From assembly GCF_016406105.1 (NCBI RefSeq), contig NZ_CP066308.1, positions 2,901,501 through 2,965,500 of the forward strand: DNA of 64,000 bases. The letters are read 5' to 3'. The notes under the pieces are model-generated. The model did not search any database, was not told where the DNA came from, and saw only the letters and a program-made list of their open reading frames with translations. Source of the DNA: Brevibacillus composti (GTDB lineage Bacteria > Bacillota > Bacilli > Brevibacillales > Brevibacillaceae). The position numbers and the translations under genes are program-made. Shown piece after piece: positions 26,636-37,000 of this stretch (position 1 is the first letter of the stretch; every line of letters starts with the position of its first letter).

Positions 26636-26819
26636 CTACACTTTCACAACAAATGGTGTAATGAGTTGCAAGGCAAAGGCTTTACCAAATTCTACAGGTG
26701 ATAAATCGTACAAGCTTCCATGAATCCGTCGCTGATTATAAAAGAGCAGATAGTTTGTCACGATTTCATAGGCTTCTTGATAGCTCTGAAATTCATTCCG
26801 CTGCAAACATTCTTTCTCC
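26636..26819 (-). pseudogene. IS3 orfB transposase, 3' part
   Basis: The frame KECLQRNEFQSYQEAYEIVTNYLLFYNQRRIHGSLYDLSPVEFG is the last portion of an IS3/IS150 transposase, with the conserved YNQRRIHGSL. It is cut off from its 5' part by the IS21 element; GGAGAAA (complement TTTCTCC) is duplicated on both sides. Confidence 0.88.
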
Positions 26820-26883
26820 TGTATTTGGCAAGTAGAAAATGTACCGTTTGGCAATTAAAAATGCACACTTGCCAACCAGGGTA

Positions 26884-27603
26884 TCATCGATTCATCAGTG
26901 AATCCTTATGACGAAAACTATCACGATTAAAAACAATCAAATGCGAATAGTGAATGAGACGATCAATGAATGCTTCCGTCAGTATTGGATCGCCAAAAAC
27001 GTGATTCCATTGGCCGAACTGTAAGTTCGTGGTTATGATGACACTACGCTTTTCATAACACAGATTGATCACTTGAAACAGTAATTCTGCTCCTTGCTTG
27101 TGAAGGGGTACATAGCCTAATTCATCAAGAATTAATAGATCCAGGCTCTCTATTTGTTTAAACAGCCTACCGAGAGTTCCTTTCTCGTTAACCTCTAACA
27201 GGCTGTTCACGAGTTGAGCGACTGTATAGAAGCGCACCCGTTTTTGGCTTTTTTGGATGCAGTTCCAGCCTGCCAAGGCTGCCATAAGCGTTTTCCCGAC
27301 CCCGACGCCTCCATATAGGATTAAATTCTCTTTTCTCTCTATGAACCTGCCTTGCAAGATTTCTTCCTTTGTAATGTTTCCATTCATATGAATACCGTGC
27401 CATTCTAGCTGCTTGCCAGATATATCCGGCAAACAGGATTGACTGAGAAGGAGATTGAGCTTCCGTTCCTCTCGTTGCTGTATTTCCCTTTCGAATAAGC
27501 AGAGCAGAAATTCTTCATGTGTTTCAGCTTCCACCGCGTGATAATTCTCCCGTATCCAACTTAATTTCAAACGCTTGGCATGCTCTTCAATGAGGCTTCT
27601 CAC
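26884..27603 (-). CDS. istB: IS21 helper ATPase IstB
   Basis: The 239-residue protein has the IstB domain order: N-terminal helices (RSLIEEHAKRLKLSWIRENYHAVEAETHEEF), Walker A LYGGVGVGKTLMAALAG (about 100-112), Walker B LDLLILDELGYVPL (about 155-168), sensor SVIITTNLQFGQW and the C-terminal AFIDRLIHYSHLIVF. The start overlaps the istA stop by 4 nt (ATGA). It appears intact. IstB assembles on target DNA and activates IstA. Confidence 0.9.
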   Translation of the reverse strand: MRSLIEEHAKRLKLSWIRENYHAVEAETHEEFLLCLFEREIQQREERKLNLLLSQSCLPDISGKQLEWHGIHMNGNITKEEILQGRFIERKENLILYGGVGVGKTLMAALAGWNCIQKSQKRVRFYTVAQLVNSLLEVNEKGTLGRLFKQIESLDLLILDELGYVPLHKQGAELLFQVINLCYEKRSVIITTNLQFGQWNHVFGDPILTEAFIDRLIHYSHLIVFNRDSFRHKDSLMNR

Positions 27604-29111
27604 CGCTGCTCACCTCCTGGCATAATCATCAACCGATCATAATGAGAGAGGCCTCTGCTTGAATTTCTAGTTGATGGCACTGAAGGCGGAAGCGACAGTG
27701 TTTCTCGAATGCCTCGTCCATTCACAAGCTGATAATAGACGTGCTTGATGGATTCCGTGGTAGGATGTCCATGTTCGGATGCAATCCGTAGGGCTTGTAG
27801 AGATATGTCGAAATCCTGTTCCTTTAATATGACGGATAAAAGTTGGAGAGCATTCCGTTTCTCCTCGACTGTACATTCACCGAAAAAGGCTTTCCATTCC
27901 TCCGGCAATTGATCGTAGAATGAGCTGTATTTCAAAGCGGTTGGCCTCTTTGCCATCAAGGTCAGATAAGGTTGCCAGTCCATCGACTTCTTTGTCTCCC
28001 CATATAATCTGGGGTGGCGTACGATCACTTCATTTTCCTCGTTCAGAAGCGAGATCGTATCAAATGAGATCTTCGCCAAGACCGCTTGTCCCGCAAAGCG
28101 TGGCGAAGTGGAATATTGCTTTTGGTCAATACGGACGATTCCGTATTTATCCGCTTTGACCTGCTCGAACCGAACGCATTCGTACGCTTTACCGGGCAGT
28201 TGGAGGAAGCGCTCCTTGTCTTCCAAATATAGTTCGGCAATCAGGGTATCCTTTTCATAGTGGCAACGTTTCCGATCCCCCAGGCTCCAATTCAGGGTCT
28301 TCTCATTCAAGACCGACAGGTCTTCATAGTGGATTTCCGGCAACAGATAGTTGTTTCGTATGTATTTGACCATCGCTTCCACGTGCCCTTTCTCGTTTCC
28401 GCTTCCCGGATTGCAGAATTCATATTGGAAGCCATAATGGGCAACAAAACGAGCGAATTCCTCTGTTACTTGCCGTTCCCCGTTTGGCAGCACTTTCTTC
28501 ACCGCAGGTGACAGGTTATCGAAACGGATCGTATGCGGCACGCCTTCTAGAAAGGCGAACATGTTCGTCAGTCCTTGTAGAAAACACTCCCGGTTTTGGG
28601 AAGGGAACACTTGAAACAGGAATGAATTGCTGTAAGGGAATGAGAGGACGAGGAAGGGCAAGATGACCTCTTTTCCCCTGTGCTTAAAAGGAGCTTCCCC
28701 AAAATCTACCTGTGCTGTGCCGGCCTTCGCCTCTAACGGTAAGGCAGTGTCATTGCTCTCGTCCAATAAGGCGGCTTTCCTTTTCGCCACATAGGCACGA
28801 ATCGTACGGTCAGAGCCTTGGAATCCATGTTCCGAAACGAGAAGAGTATAGATTCGCTTTGCGGTTCTTCTGAACTTCTTTTTCTTCCCCATATCTTCAA
28901 GTAGCCATTGATCAACGATTGGTTTAACCGGATCCATTACATTGGCTTTCCTTGTCTGTACAGACTTCACCTCCTGATTGAAATCCTCCATCTCCGAATA
29001 CTTCTTGATTGTCCTGCGATCCATATTCATCTGTCTTGCAACAGAAGAGTAGGAGCGACCTTTTGTGTTTGTTTCATGTCTGATATAATTGACTTCAGCC
29101 ATTGCTAACAT
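27600..29111 (-). CDS. istA: IS21 transposase IstA
   Basis: The 503-residue protein starts with a helix-turn-helix (KGRSYSSVARQMNMDRRTIKKYSEM), followed by an rve core: TAQVDFGEAPFKHRGKEV (first Asp), TIRFDNLSPAVK (second Asp) and GNEKGHVEAMVKYIRNN (Glu). It is complete and, with IstB, could be active. An istA scrap identical to codons 31-66 sits at 10.4 and 13.0 kb in the opposite orientation, so the element or its relative was once also there. Confidence 0.9.
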   Translation of the reverse strand: MLAMAEVNYIRHETNTKGRSYSSVARQMNMDRRTIKKYSEMEDFNQEVKSVQTRKANVMDPVKPIVDQWLLEDMGKKKKFRRTAKRIYTLLVSEHGFQGSDRTIRAYVAKRKAALLDESNDTALPLEAKAGTAQVDFGEAPFKHRGKEVILPFLVLSFPYSNSFLFQVFPSQNRECFLQGLTNMFAFLEGVPHTIRFDNLSPAVKKVLPNGERQVTEEFARFVAHYGFQYEFCNPGSGNEKGHVEAMVKYIRNNYLLPEIHYEDLSVLNEKTLNWSLGDRKRCHYEKDTLIAELYLEDKERFLQLPGKAYECVRFEQVKADKYGIVRIDQKQYSTSPRFAGQAVLAKISFDTISLLNEENEVIVRHPRLYGETKKSMDWQPYLTLMAKRPTALKYSSFYDQLPEEWKAFFGECTVEEKRNALQLLSVILKEQDFDISLQALRIASEHGHPTTESIKHVYYQLVNGRGIRETLSLPPSVPSTRNSSRGLSHYDRLMIMPGGEQR

Positions 29112-29243
29112 CTCCTATATACCTCCCATGAACGTTATGCCCAACGGGGAGTGTATGTTTTTTAATAGATGTTGGCAAGTGGCTCTTTTTAATATGAGCA
29201 TAAATTAGCTGCCATTTAGTACATTTAAATCATGCCATAAACA

Positions 29244-29996
29244 TTTCTCCAAAACACTGTGAAATGACTCAATGTGAGCGTTTTTATTGGGTGTCTTTGG
29301 AGGAATTCGCTCATGCACCGTTTGGAAATGCTGACAGGCTTCTTCAAAGGCATGGCTAATAAACTGTGGACCGTTATCCGTACGGATAACAGGGCGATCA
29401 TCACAATTGAATTGCTGCCGTTTCCACAAAGCACGTTGGAGAATCTGAGCAGCATGTTTTCCTTCGCAGGTCAGTCCGAAATGGTAGTCCACGATCGCTC
29501 GATCATAGACATCAATGAGACTCATCAGGAAAAAGAAACGCTGTTCTCCTACGATAAATCCGTATTTTACGTCCATCTCCCACAATTGATTCGGAGCGGT
29601 AATCTCTCGGTTGTTTGCCAACTTTCGAGGATGTTTCCTTTTCTTTTGTCGTTGTGGTTGCAGGAGTTCTTCTTCTTTCAGCAAGCGGTAAACCTTTTTC
29701 TTGTTGATGACCAGTTGGTGGTCTCGCCGTAGGCAGACGGTAAGCTTTCGATATCCATAAGCAGATTCTTCATCGGCAATCAGCTCGGATAGCCATTCTT
29801 TGATTTGTTCGTCACTGACAGGTTGTCCGTCTTTTGACAACGAATAACCGGGTATAGGTCTTCCTCCGTGATAAACGCGAGGTTTTTGGGAGGCTTTGTT
29901 TTTTCGGTAATAGTAGGTTGCTTCCAGGATGCCGACAATACGTAGCACTAGTTTGGCTGTGTACCCCAGCTGTATCCACTTGTCGGCTATTTCCAT
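29244..29996 (-). pseudogene. IS3 orfB transposase, 5' part
   Basis: The ATG at 29996 overlaps the end of orfA. The frame has the HTH_21-like region (ESAYGYRKLTVCLRRDHQLVINKKKVYRLLKEEELL) and the rve core with NQLWEMDVKYGFIVGEQRFF (first Asp) and VIRTDNGPQFISHAFEEAC (second Asp), up to HIESFHSVLEK, where the IS21 begins. It cannot make a full transposase in its current state. Confidence 0.88.
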
Positions 29997-30319
29997 TTTG
30001 TCCGATAAGCTGGGTTCACCTTTTTTACAAGATCACGAAGGATCGCGATTTCCAAGTCCTTTTCTCCCAGTAATTTCTTCAGTTTATCATTCTCCGTTTC
30101 CAGTTCCCGAAACTCTCCTGGACTTGGTGTATAGCTTGTTACAGCTTTAGCTTCGGAAGACGTATTCTGCCAATCTGCGTGTTTGGAGTCACGTATCCAT
30201 CGATACAGCATTTTAGGGTCTATCCCATGCCGTCTGGCTACTTGGCTAGCGTTTCCTACTTCGTGGGCTTCCTGGATCAATTGTTGTTTGAACTCGATTG
30301 AATAGCGTCTCCGTTGCAT
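29987..30319 (-). CDS. IS3 family OrfA DNA-binding protein
   Basis: The 110-residue protein has an N-terminal helix-turn-helix (YSIEFKQQLIQEAHEVGNASQVARRHGIDPKMLYRWI) and a C-terminal leucine zipper-like coiled coil (ELETENDKLKKLLGEKDLEIAILRDL). This is the usual OrfA of IS3-group elements, which is often fused to OrfB by frameshifting. It overlaps the start of orfB by 10 nt. Confidence 0.88.
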   Translation of the reverse strand: MQRRRYSIEFKQQLIQEAHEVGNASQVARRHGIDPKMLYRWIRDSKHADWQNTSSEAKAVTSYTPSPGEFRELETENDKLKKLLGEKDLEIAILRDLVKKVNPAYRTKWK

Positions 30320-30452
30320 AAAAATATCCCCCTCTGTTCTTCTGATATCAGCTTAACAAGATAAGGGGGTATGACTCAAATCCAATTTTGGGGCTTAAAA
30401 GAATTCCCTCCACTAGCCGCTAGTGATGACATCCCTTAGGCACATTGCAATA

Positions 30453-32192
30453 CTATTTCAATAAAATACATACATCATCGCTCGGTGTTACGATAGTTGC
30501 ATTCTGTTTAGCACGAGTAACCGCAACTCTTAGATTTATGCGTGCTTGATCCATTTCTTTTTTACTTGCATCATGTCGAACTATCTTGCCTTGGTAACGC
30601 CCTTCGTATACAAAAACTTCATCAAACTCCTTACCCTTGGACTTATGAATTGTCATTACATGAACACCCTTCCATACCCTTGTGGAAGTTGAAAAATGTT
30701 CTTGAAGAAGAGCATTTCGGACGGCTTCTGTCGCCCCTGAATAGTTTCCATAATCCTTCCATAGATTACTCAAGTTTATTGATAGAATCGAACCCTTATG
30801 CAACAATCTTAAAAAATGAGCATCATTCTCCACCTGTTTAAGGTAACCGGATGTGGAACTTTTAATTAAATTCCGTACAGTTATCCAATCTCCACCTGGA
30901 TTTCCAGTAAACTCAATCTTGGTACTTTCAGACATTATTCTTTGACATTCCTGAATTGCCAACTGTCTATTCTTGCCGCGGATCTTTCCTGATTTAATAT
31001 ATTCAAGAAGTGCTGATGAAAAATCAAGATCAGCTTTACTTGGAGTTTCATCTCCTTTTCTTCCTCGAATGTGTTCACATAAATCACCAATAAGTCTATC
31101 TGCATTTGTTTGCTTTTGTGAGCCCAATTCAAGAACCCCCGCAATCAATATCGCTGCTAAAGATGGGCCAGCTGTTTCGAGTGCCACCTCATGTTTAATT
31201 TGGGGTATTACATTGCCATTGGCAAGAGTATGAACTGTACTAAAACAGCTTGAAATCTCCAACATCAACCTCTTAGAAGGTACTAAAACTGCTATTGACC
31301 AATCCTTCCGACCAGCATCGATTATTTTTTTACGTGCCTTTAAAACTGTAAACTTTAAATCTATGTGAGGATATCCTTGACGAAAAGGATATCCTAAAAA
31401 GTGCACATTCTTATATTTCCTACCTATATTTTTGCCACTTAAAATATCATTTCCAAATTGCACTATATCCGTGTCTTTGCTACGATTGTTCTCTATACCG
31501 AAATCAAATTGAGTTGGATGAAATTCTTTAATATATTCTCCAATTCGTGCAGGGTCTGCTCCTCTAAATTCATAGATACGTTGCTCGGCATCAGCAAGGG
31601 CAATTAGCCTGCTCCTTTTCCCAATAGCTTTAATAAACTCCCATTCATCTGAATTTGTATCTTGGAATTCATCAAGAATAACAACCGGATAGGCAGCCGA
31701 TATAACTTTAGCTAATGCATTACTTCTAGATAGGAGATCGGCACCAATTCTCGCAAACAAATCAAAATGAAGAATTCCCTCTTCTTTGAAAAGCCTATAC
31801 TTCTCTTCCTCACGAGCTTGTTTACCCGAAATATTTGCAAATCTTGATGCTGCTTCTGGCGGAGGGAGGAGACGAATTGGGGCATTGGAATTTATTAGGT
31901 AACCATGGCATTTTAGCAAATTCCATATAAAACCATGATATGTATTAATCTCGAGGTGGCTTCGTATTTTATCAGAAATAAGAAGACCAACTTGTTCTTC
32001 AACACGAGAAATAGTCGCCCTTGCAAAACTTAAAAATAATATAACCTGACCTCTTTTAATTCCTTCTTCTTCAATTATCCGTTTTGCTTTCAGTAATGCA
32101 ATCGTAGTCTTGCCTGAACCAGGGCCTCCCAGAACTAAAAGATTCCCCTCAGTCTTTAATAATTGTTTTTTCTGCTCTGAGAGTTCAAACAT
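30453..32192 (-). CDS. UvrD-like helicase, GajB-type defence partner
   Basis: The 579-residue SF1 helicase has Walker A NLLVLGGPGSGKTTIAL (about 17-33), motif II VVILDEFQDTNSDEWEF, motif III-like LIALADAEQRIYEFRGADP, and the late motifs VMTIHKSKGKEFDEVFVYEG and LRVAVTRAKQNATIV. It follows an OLD-family nuclease gene on the same strand after 82 bp, which is the order in Gabija systems (gajA-gajB). GajB is usually near 500 residues, so this is longer than the type protein. In Gabija the helicase is thought to respond to exposed DNA ends and work with the nuclease against phage. ATG 32192; the preceding AGGAAAGGGGG is its ribosome site. Confidence 0.8.
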   Translation of the reverse strand: MFELSEQKKQLLKTEGNLLVLGGPGSGKTTIALLKAKRIIEEEGIKRGQVILFLSFARATISRVEEQVGLLISDKIRSHLEINTYHGFIWNLLKCHGYLINSNAPIRLLPPPEAASRFANISGKQAREEEKYRLFKEEGILHFDLFARIGADLLSRSNALAKVISAAYPVVILDEFQDTNSDEWEFIKAIGKRSRLIALADAEQRIYEFRGADPARIGEYIKEFHPTQFDFGIENNRSKDTDIVQFGNDILSGKNIGRKYKNVHFLGYPFRQGYPHIDLKFTVLKARKKIIDAGRKDWSIAVLVPSKRLMLEISSCFSTVHTLANGNVIPQIKHEVALETAGPSLAAILIAGVLELGSQKQTNADRLIGDLCEHIRGRKGDETPSKADLDFSSALLEYIKSGKIRGKNRQLAIQECQRIMSESTKIEFTGNPGGDWITVRNLIKSSTSGYLKQVENDAHFLRLLHKGSILSINLSNLWKDYGNYSGATEAVRNALLQEHFSTSTRVWKGVHVMTIHKSKGKEFDEVFVYEGRYQGKIVRHDASKKEMDQARINLRVAVTRAKQNATIVTPSDDVCILLK

Positions 32193-32274
32193 AGTTAGAA
32201 GCCCCCTTTCCTACTCTGTTTCTATATGTTCTGATGTTTCATCTACATCTTCCCCGTCAACATCCACGATAGTT

Positions 32275-34032
32275 TTACCTTTTAGATCTCTTTTCGATTA
32301 TAACTTGAATTGATTTTACTATGCTCACAAGAAATTCTGGCATTTCATCTTTAGAGCATTGACCTAGAAAATCAGCCGCACTTCCATTTGCCTTCGATTT
32401 TGTAAAGAATTCTCTGAGTGCTTTTTTTAAATCATCAAGTGGAATTGTTTCAGTGGGTTTTTGGGCGCTCATATGTGAAGGCCAGTCTCCATCGTTAACT
32501 AACATGAGGGCATAACGACGAAGTGCTTCTCCCTTAGACCCTTCAAGTATGACATCCTCAAATCCTTTTTCTTGTGCTTCAAAGGGATAGTCCACTGCGC
32601 TCTCAATAGCCCTTCTATTTTCATCACTTTGCTTGTCAAAAACTGCAAATGTCGTTTTACCAAGTTTTCGGAAATACTCCCCGATCGGTGCTACTTGCGA
32701 CTCTGCTTCAGCATTTACTATAGCAACACCAAGTTCTTCAAATGTCTTGTATTCTTCTCCATGCAGTTCCTGTAATCTTCTTGCAACAGCTGGGAAAGAA
32801 TCATATTCCGTGCGACCTTCAGTAATTAATACTCTGCGGGCCAACAGTGCTTCACAGAATCGTCTTCGGAATTCATCCCGATACTTTTTAGGTTTGACTG
32901 ATGGTGGATATTTAGCTGGAACTCCTGTCAATTTCCCACCTACACGATTGATGACTAATATCTCCGAAGGATCAAATTCTTCAAGTACATATGGAGAATG
33001 CGAGGTAAATATAGCTTGTGCTGACTTAGAACTTACACTTTGTATGATACGCTTTTGGGTATATGGCGGTATCGCAATTTCAGGTTCCTCCATAGCAAAT
33101 ATTACATTTTGTTTTAATTCCGCAATCATGGATAATAGCGTAAGGACTAAAGCATTAATGGTACCAGTACCTTGATGCTGGAATGGAGCTGCATATTCTG
33201 TTCCATCATCGCGAATTGAGCCTGTAGCCATAAAGACAGTAAGTATTCGCCTTAAGTTCGCTCTAGTTAAATCTGAAACTCGCAAATGAGGATTATCAGC
33301 CCAATCCGATGGAACAAATGATTGCACGGAATTTTGTACAGATTCCAAGATTCCAGAAATACCTAGTTCAGGATTTTCAGCAACTGATATATCTCTCAGC
33401 TGTTTCAAGACATCTTCCCACATAGGAAGACGCAATTCATTCAAGCGTAGAATTATATCAAGTAACGAGCCCCGTTCCAAACTTAATGCCCGAGAACCTG
33501 TACGAAGTGTTCTTAGGAATAGAAATCCACATACCCTCTTATCTTTTGTTCTGAACGGTTCATATGTACCATCGTCTTTTTTAGGAGATAAGAAGTATGT
33601 TCTCCCCGTAAAGTCATCCTCATCAGCATCGTAATTCCCCTTGAAACCCAATCTGATAGCTGCTACTACGCTTTCTTTATCTGTTGATTCCGGCGGAGGG
33701 CCGTCAATTAATAAATTATTTTCATTATCCCACCACTCGAGATGATTTCGAAAATACCTTTGTTGTTCATCACTTAGATCAACAATAATAACTTCAATAT
33801 TTATCTCAACCGGATTTCCTTCCTTATCCAAGTACTCACCCGCATAAAAGTCATGCTCATCAATGACAGGTGACCTTGATAACCGCTCAGGACCAAGAAC
33901 AAGATCAATCGCTTCTAATATTGTTGATTTTCCGATATTGTTATCTCCTACTAGAACTGTACGACCAGTTAAATAAATTTCACACTCTTTAATTCCCCTG
34001 TATCTTTCAATTTTTATTTTTGCTATTCTCAT
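32275..34032 (-). CDS. OLD-family ATP-dependent nuclease, GajA-type
   Basis: The 585-residue protein has an N-terminal ABC-type ATPase (MRIAKIKIERYRGIKECEI; Walker A LVGDNNIGKSTILEAID; VIFAMEEPEIAIPPYTQ as Walker B; AIFTSHSPYVLEEF as the H-loop) and a C-terminal Toprim nuclease domain (RRVLITEGRTEYDSFPAVARRL with the Glu; TTFAVFDKQSDEN with the Asp). This is the OLD class 2 layout of GajA (usual length about 580). The ATG at 34032 follows TTGGAGG. After the stop at 32275 another frame continues as GKTIVDVDGEDVDETSEHIETE until the next gene's ribosome site, so a one-base shift may have shortened the C-terminus. Confidence 0.83.
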   Translation of the reverse strand: MRIAKIKIERYRGIKECEIYLTGRTVLVGDNNIGKSTILEAIDLVLGPERLSRSPVIDEHDFYAGEYLDKEGNPVEINIEVIIVDLSDEQQRYFRNHLEWWDNENNLLIDGPPPESTDKESVVAAIRLGFKGNYDADEDDFTGRTYFLSPKKDDGTYEPFRTKDKRVCGFLFLRTLRTGSRALSLERGSLLDIILRLNELRLPMWEDVLKQLRDISVAENPELGISGILESVQNSVQSFVPSDWADNPHLRVSDLTRANLRRILTVFMATGSIRDDGTEYAAPFQHQGTGTINALVLTLLSMIAELKQNVIFAMEEPEIAIPPYTQKRIIQSVSSKSAQAIFTSHSPYVLEEFDPSEILVINRVGGKLTGVPAKYPPSVKPKKYRDEFRRRFCEALLARRVLITEGRTEYDSFPAVARRLQELHGEEYKTFEELGVAIVNAEAESQVAPIGEYFRKLGKTTFAVFDKQSDENRRAIESAVDYPFEAQEKGFEDVILEGSKGEALRRYALMLVNDGDWPSHMSAQKPTETIPLDDLKKALREFFTKSKANGSAADFLGQCSKDEMPEFLVSIVKSIQVIIEKRSKR

Positions 34033-34053
34033 CCCACTACCTCCAATTAGGGG

Positions 34054-37000
34054 TTATACAAGGATACGACGAGCCAGTCTTTGCTCACCCAACACCATGT
34101 AACCTTGAATATAATAAACATACGTATACTCAGCAATGTCCGCCAAATCCTCAAGGTATTCCTCTGACGGAAAGAAGTCTCTATTGTCCGTCAAAATAAT
34201 GAAGCGCGGCTCACCGTTAAAACGCTCACTATAGAAATCGACTCTCGCCAATGGATCAAACATTTTCACATTGCTCCGACCATGTTGGCGTTCGTAGGCT
34301 TCTACAACCTCTTTGTAGTCCACAGATAAAAGCCTCTCCGAAACTCCTCTTGGAACTACTTCTAGCTGCATGATTCGTTTCGGCGGTTTCATGGTAATAT
34401 TTTTTTGTCGTTCAACCTGGGTTAGCCGGTTTTCTTTTCGCAATTCGATATCAATAAGACTTGCATCCAATTGATTGATTAAAGCACTGTTGCGATTATC
34501 ATGATTATCTCGTTCATATTCAGCTCTGCGGTCCATCAGCTCATGTATTTGCTTCGTAAATGTTTGATCAAGATACTGATGAACGCGGTTTAAATATTGA
34601 TTGCGCTTAGCCCTTACATGATCTCTAATCTCAATGGCTTGCTGAACCGCCGCTGAACGCATGGACTTATCATCAATGACATCCAATACCATTGGCTCCC
34701 CAATAAACTGCTGCTGAAATAGCCAATAATTATCGAGTCTAAACACCGAGCCATCTTCTTTTCTAGCGATGCAGATGACTTCACCATCAAGCTCTTTACC
34801 AGTTCCATCAACGACATTGACTGAATAAACGTCCACTGTCATCGGCTCTGGAATGGGGTATGAGACCATAAACCGCTGAACTGTCAATTTATTTTGATCT
34901 TTCTGAGCTAGTAACATAGACAGTCGAAATAATGGATGATCGTCGGACAGCAGCATTACATTTTCATCACTATATTCGGAGTACGGTGTAAAACGAACTG
35001 CCTCATTCATTTGACTATATGGTAAGTTATGGATTCGGCATAAGTCCCTGATGTACTTAGGAAACCGATCAATCCGCTTTACTTTCTCCTGTTGTGATGA
35101 ATATACCCGAATGTTGTTCCTGACCAACACCTGTTCGGCAAATTCAGCATAACTACGATGGGACAGTTTCGATACGGCTATGTCATGCTGTTCACGTCTC
35201 ATTTTCGGCAAATCAAATGCATCTTCGGCTAATCGCTCTTGTTGGACAAACTCTAGCAATCTTTGGTGCTCTTCCGATATCGATCGTTCCATGGATGCTA
35301 TTATGTCATCTAGATTTTCGCGTTCTAAAATTGCAGCTTGCATGAGTGAAGGAAGATCGTGATCTTCACCATTAAATATCTCACCGATAAAATCATATAC
35401 AAGATCCGATCCAAGGTCGTTGCGCATACGATCCATCTTATCCAGCAAACGAATCATGACATCGCCTTCCCGAGTATTGGATGCCACCAAGTTAAATACA
35501 GCTACGTCGTTTTTCTGGCCGATACGATGGATTCTACCCATTCGTTGCTCTAATCGATTCGGATTCCATGGGATGTCGTAATTAATCATCTGATTACAGA
35601 ATTGCAGATTGATCGACTCGCCGCCGGCATCCGTGGCAATCATTACTTGACATTCATTACGGAATAGTTCTACTTGCTTTCTTCGCTCATCCATTGAATA
35701 TTTACCAATGATCTTGGCCACTCTTGGGAGTCTCTCTAGTAGTCTCTTCTCCAAATACTCCAGTGTATCGGCAGACTCCGTAAAGATGAGCAGTTTCTCC
35801 CCTTGGTTCAGCAAACCATTTAAACCAAATAAAGTCCGTTCCAATTCATCGTATTTTCGTTCGATTGCATTAGACTTCAAGTAAGCTGTTTGCTTGATTA
35901 ATCGAGACAATTGGTCGATCTCAATTTGAAGCTCCTCCGTATCAACTTGGTCTACGGCTTGCTCAAGCTGTTGTTCTATCTTTTCTTGCAAATCCAATGC
36001 TTCATCGGAATACTCGTCTATATTTATAGTTTTTGTTTTATCGATAAATTTTTTACGTTCTTTTACTGTCAGCTCTAATAAATGCTGCAATCGTTTTCTG
36101 CGACGTCGTAGTGACAAATCGATTGCCGCAATAGACGAACTAAGACGGCGTTGAAGAAGCATCATAGCAAACGCTGTACTATTGCTTCCAGAATTAATAG
36201 CCCGATTAAAATAATGTCGTACGTAGTTCGTTACATCCTCATATAGCTGTAACTCTGGCTTAGAGAGTTCATATTGAATCGTTTTCACTGTACGCTTTGG
36301 AAATAGTGGTGTCCCGTCAAAATTCTTTATATTCTCTTTCAATCTTCGAATAATAAATGGATTAGCTTTCTCCTTCAACGTTTCATTGACAGATAGACTC
36401 GAGAAAATATCTCCATCAACCAATTTCATCAAGTGACGAAAGTTTTCCATATCGCCTTTATGCGGAGTAGCGGTGAGTAAAACACAATGTTCACTACGGC
36501 GCAACAACAATTCACCAAGTTGATAGAGTTTCGTTTTGGACGTCTTTTTATTGATCGTACCGTGTGTATATGCAGCCATTTTATGTGCTTCATCCACGAT
36601 AACAAGGTCAAAATCGACTTCGCTAAGCATACTTTTCACTTCTTCTCGTGCCGCCCAATATACGGAGGACAGGCATAAGTCATGCTTAAAAAAAGGATTT
36701 TCAGACCCATATTGTTTGACGGTAGAACGATTGATAATAAAAAACTGCTCCCCAAACTTCTCACTGAGTTCCTCTTGCCACTGCTTTAGTACAAGTGGCG
36801 GAACAAGAATCAGAACCCTTTGGATACGATCACGAGCCATCAACTCTTTTATGAGCATGCCGGACATGATCGTTTTGCCTGCCCCTGGATCATCCGCAAG
36901 TAAAAAACGAATTTGAGGAGTTTGAAGCATACGACTATATACAGCTTCGATTTGATGAGGGAGCGGGATCAATTTTTTATTCCCCAAAGCCCTCTTGGAG

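Larger units (their letters stand above)
26820..29243. mobile_element. IS21-family element B, inserted in IS3 orfB
   Basis: The inverted ends are related (TGTATTTGGCAAG... and TGTTTATGGCATG..., both followed by AAATGTAC and TGGCA). TTTCTCC is duplicated at 26813-26819 and 29244-29250. Removing the element joins orfB exactly in frame (FHSVLE-KECLQRNEF). Length 2,424 bp. Confidence 0.92.
26447..30398. mobile_element. IS3-family element split by an IS21 element
   Basis: Related ends occur at 26447 (TTTAACCCCTTAAAATTTGAGTC) and 30398 (complement: TTTAAGCCCCAAAATT, then TGAGTCATACCCCC). Within these ends lie orfA, the 5' part of orfB, a complete IS21 element, and the 3' part of orfB. Without the insertion the IS3 would be about 1.5 kb. 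Confidence 0.8.
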
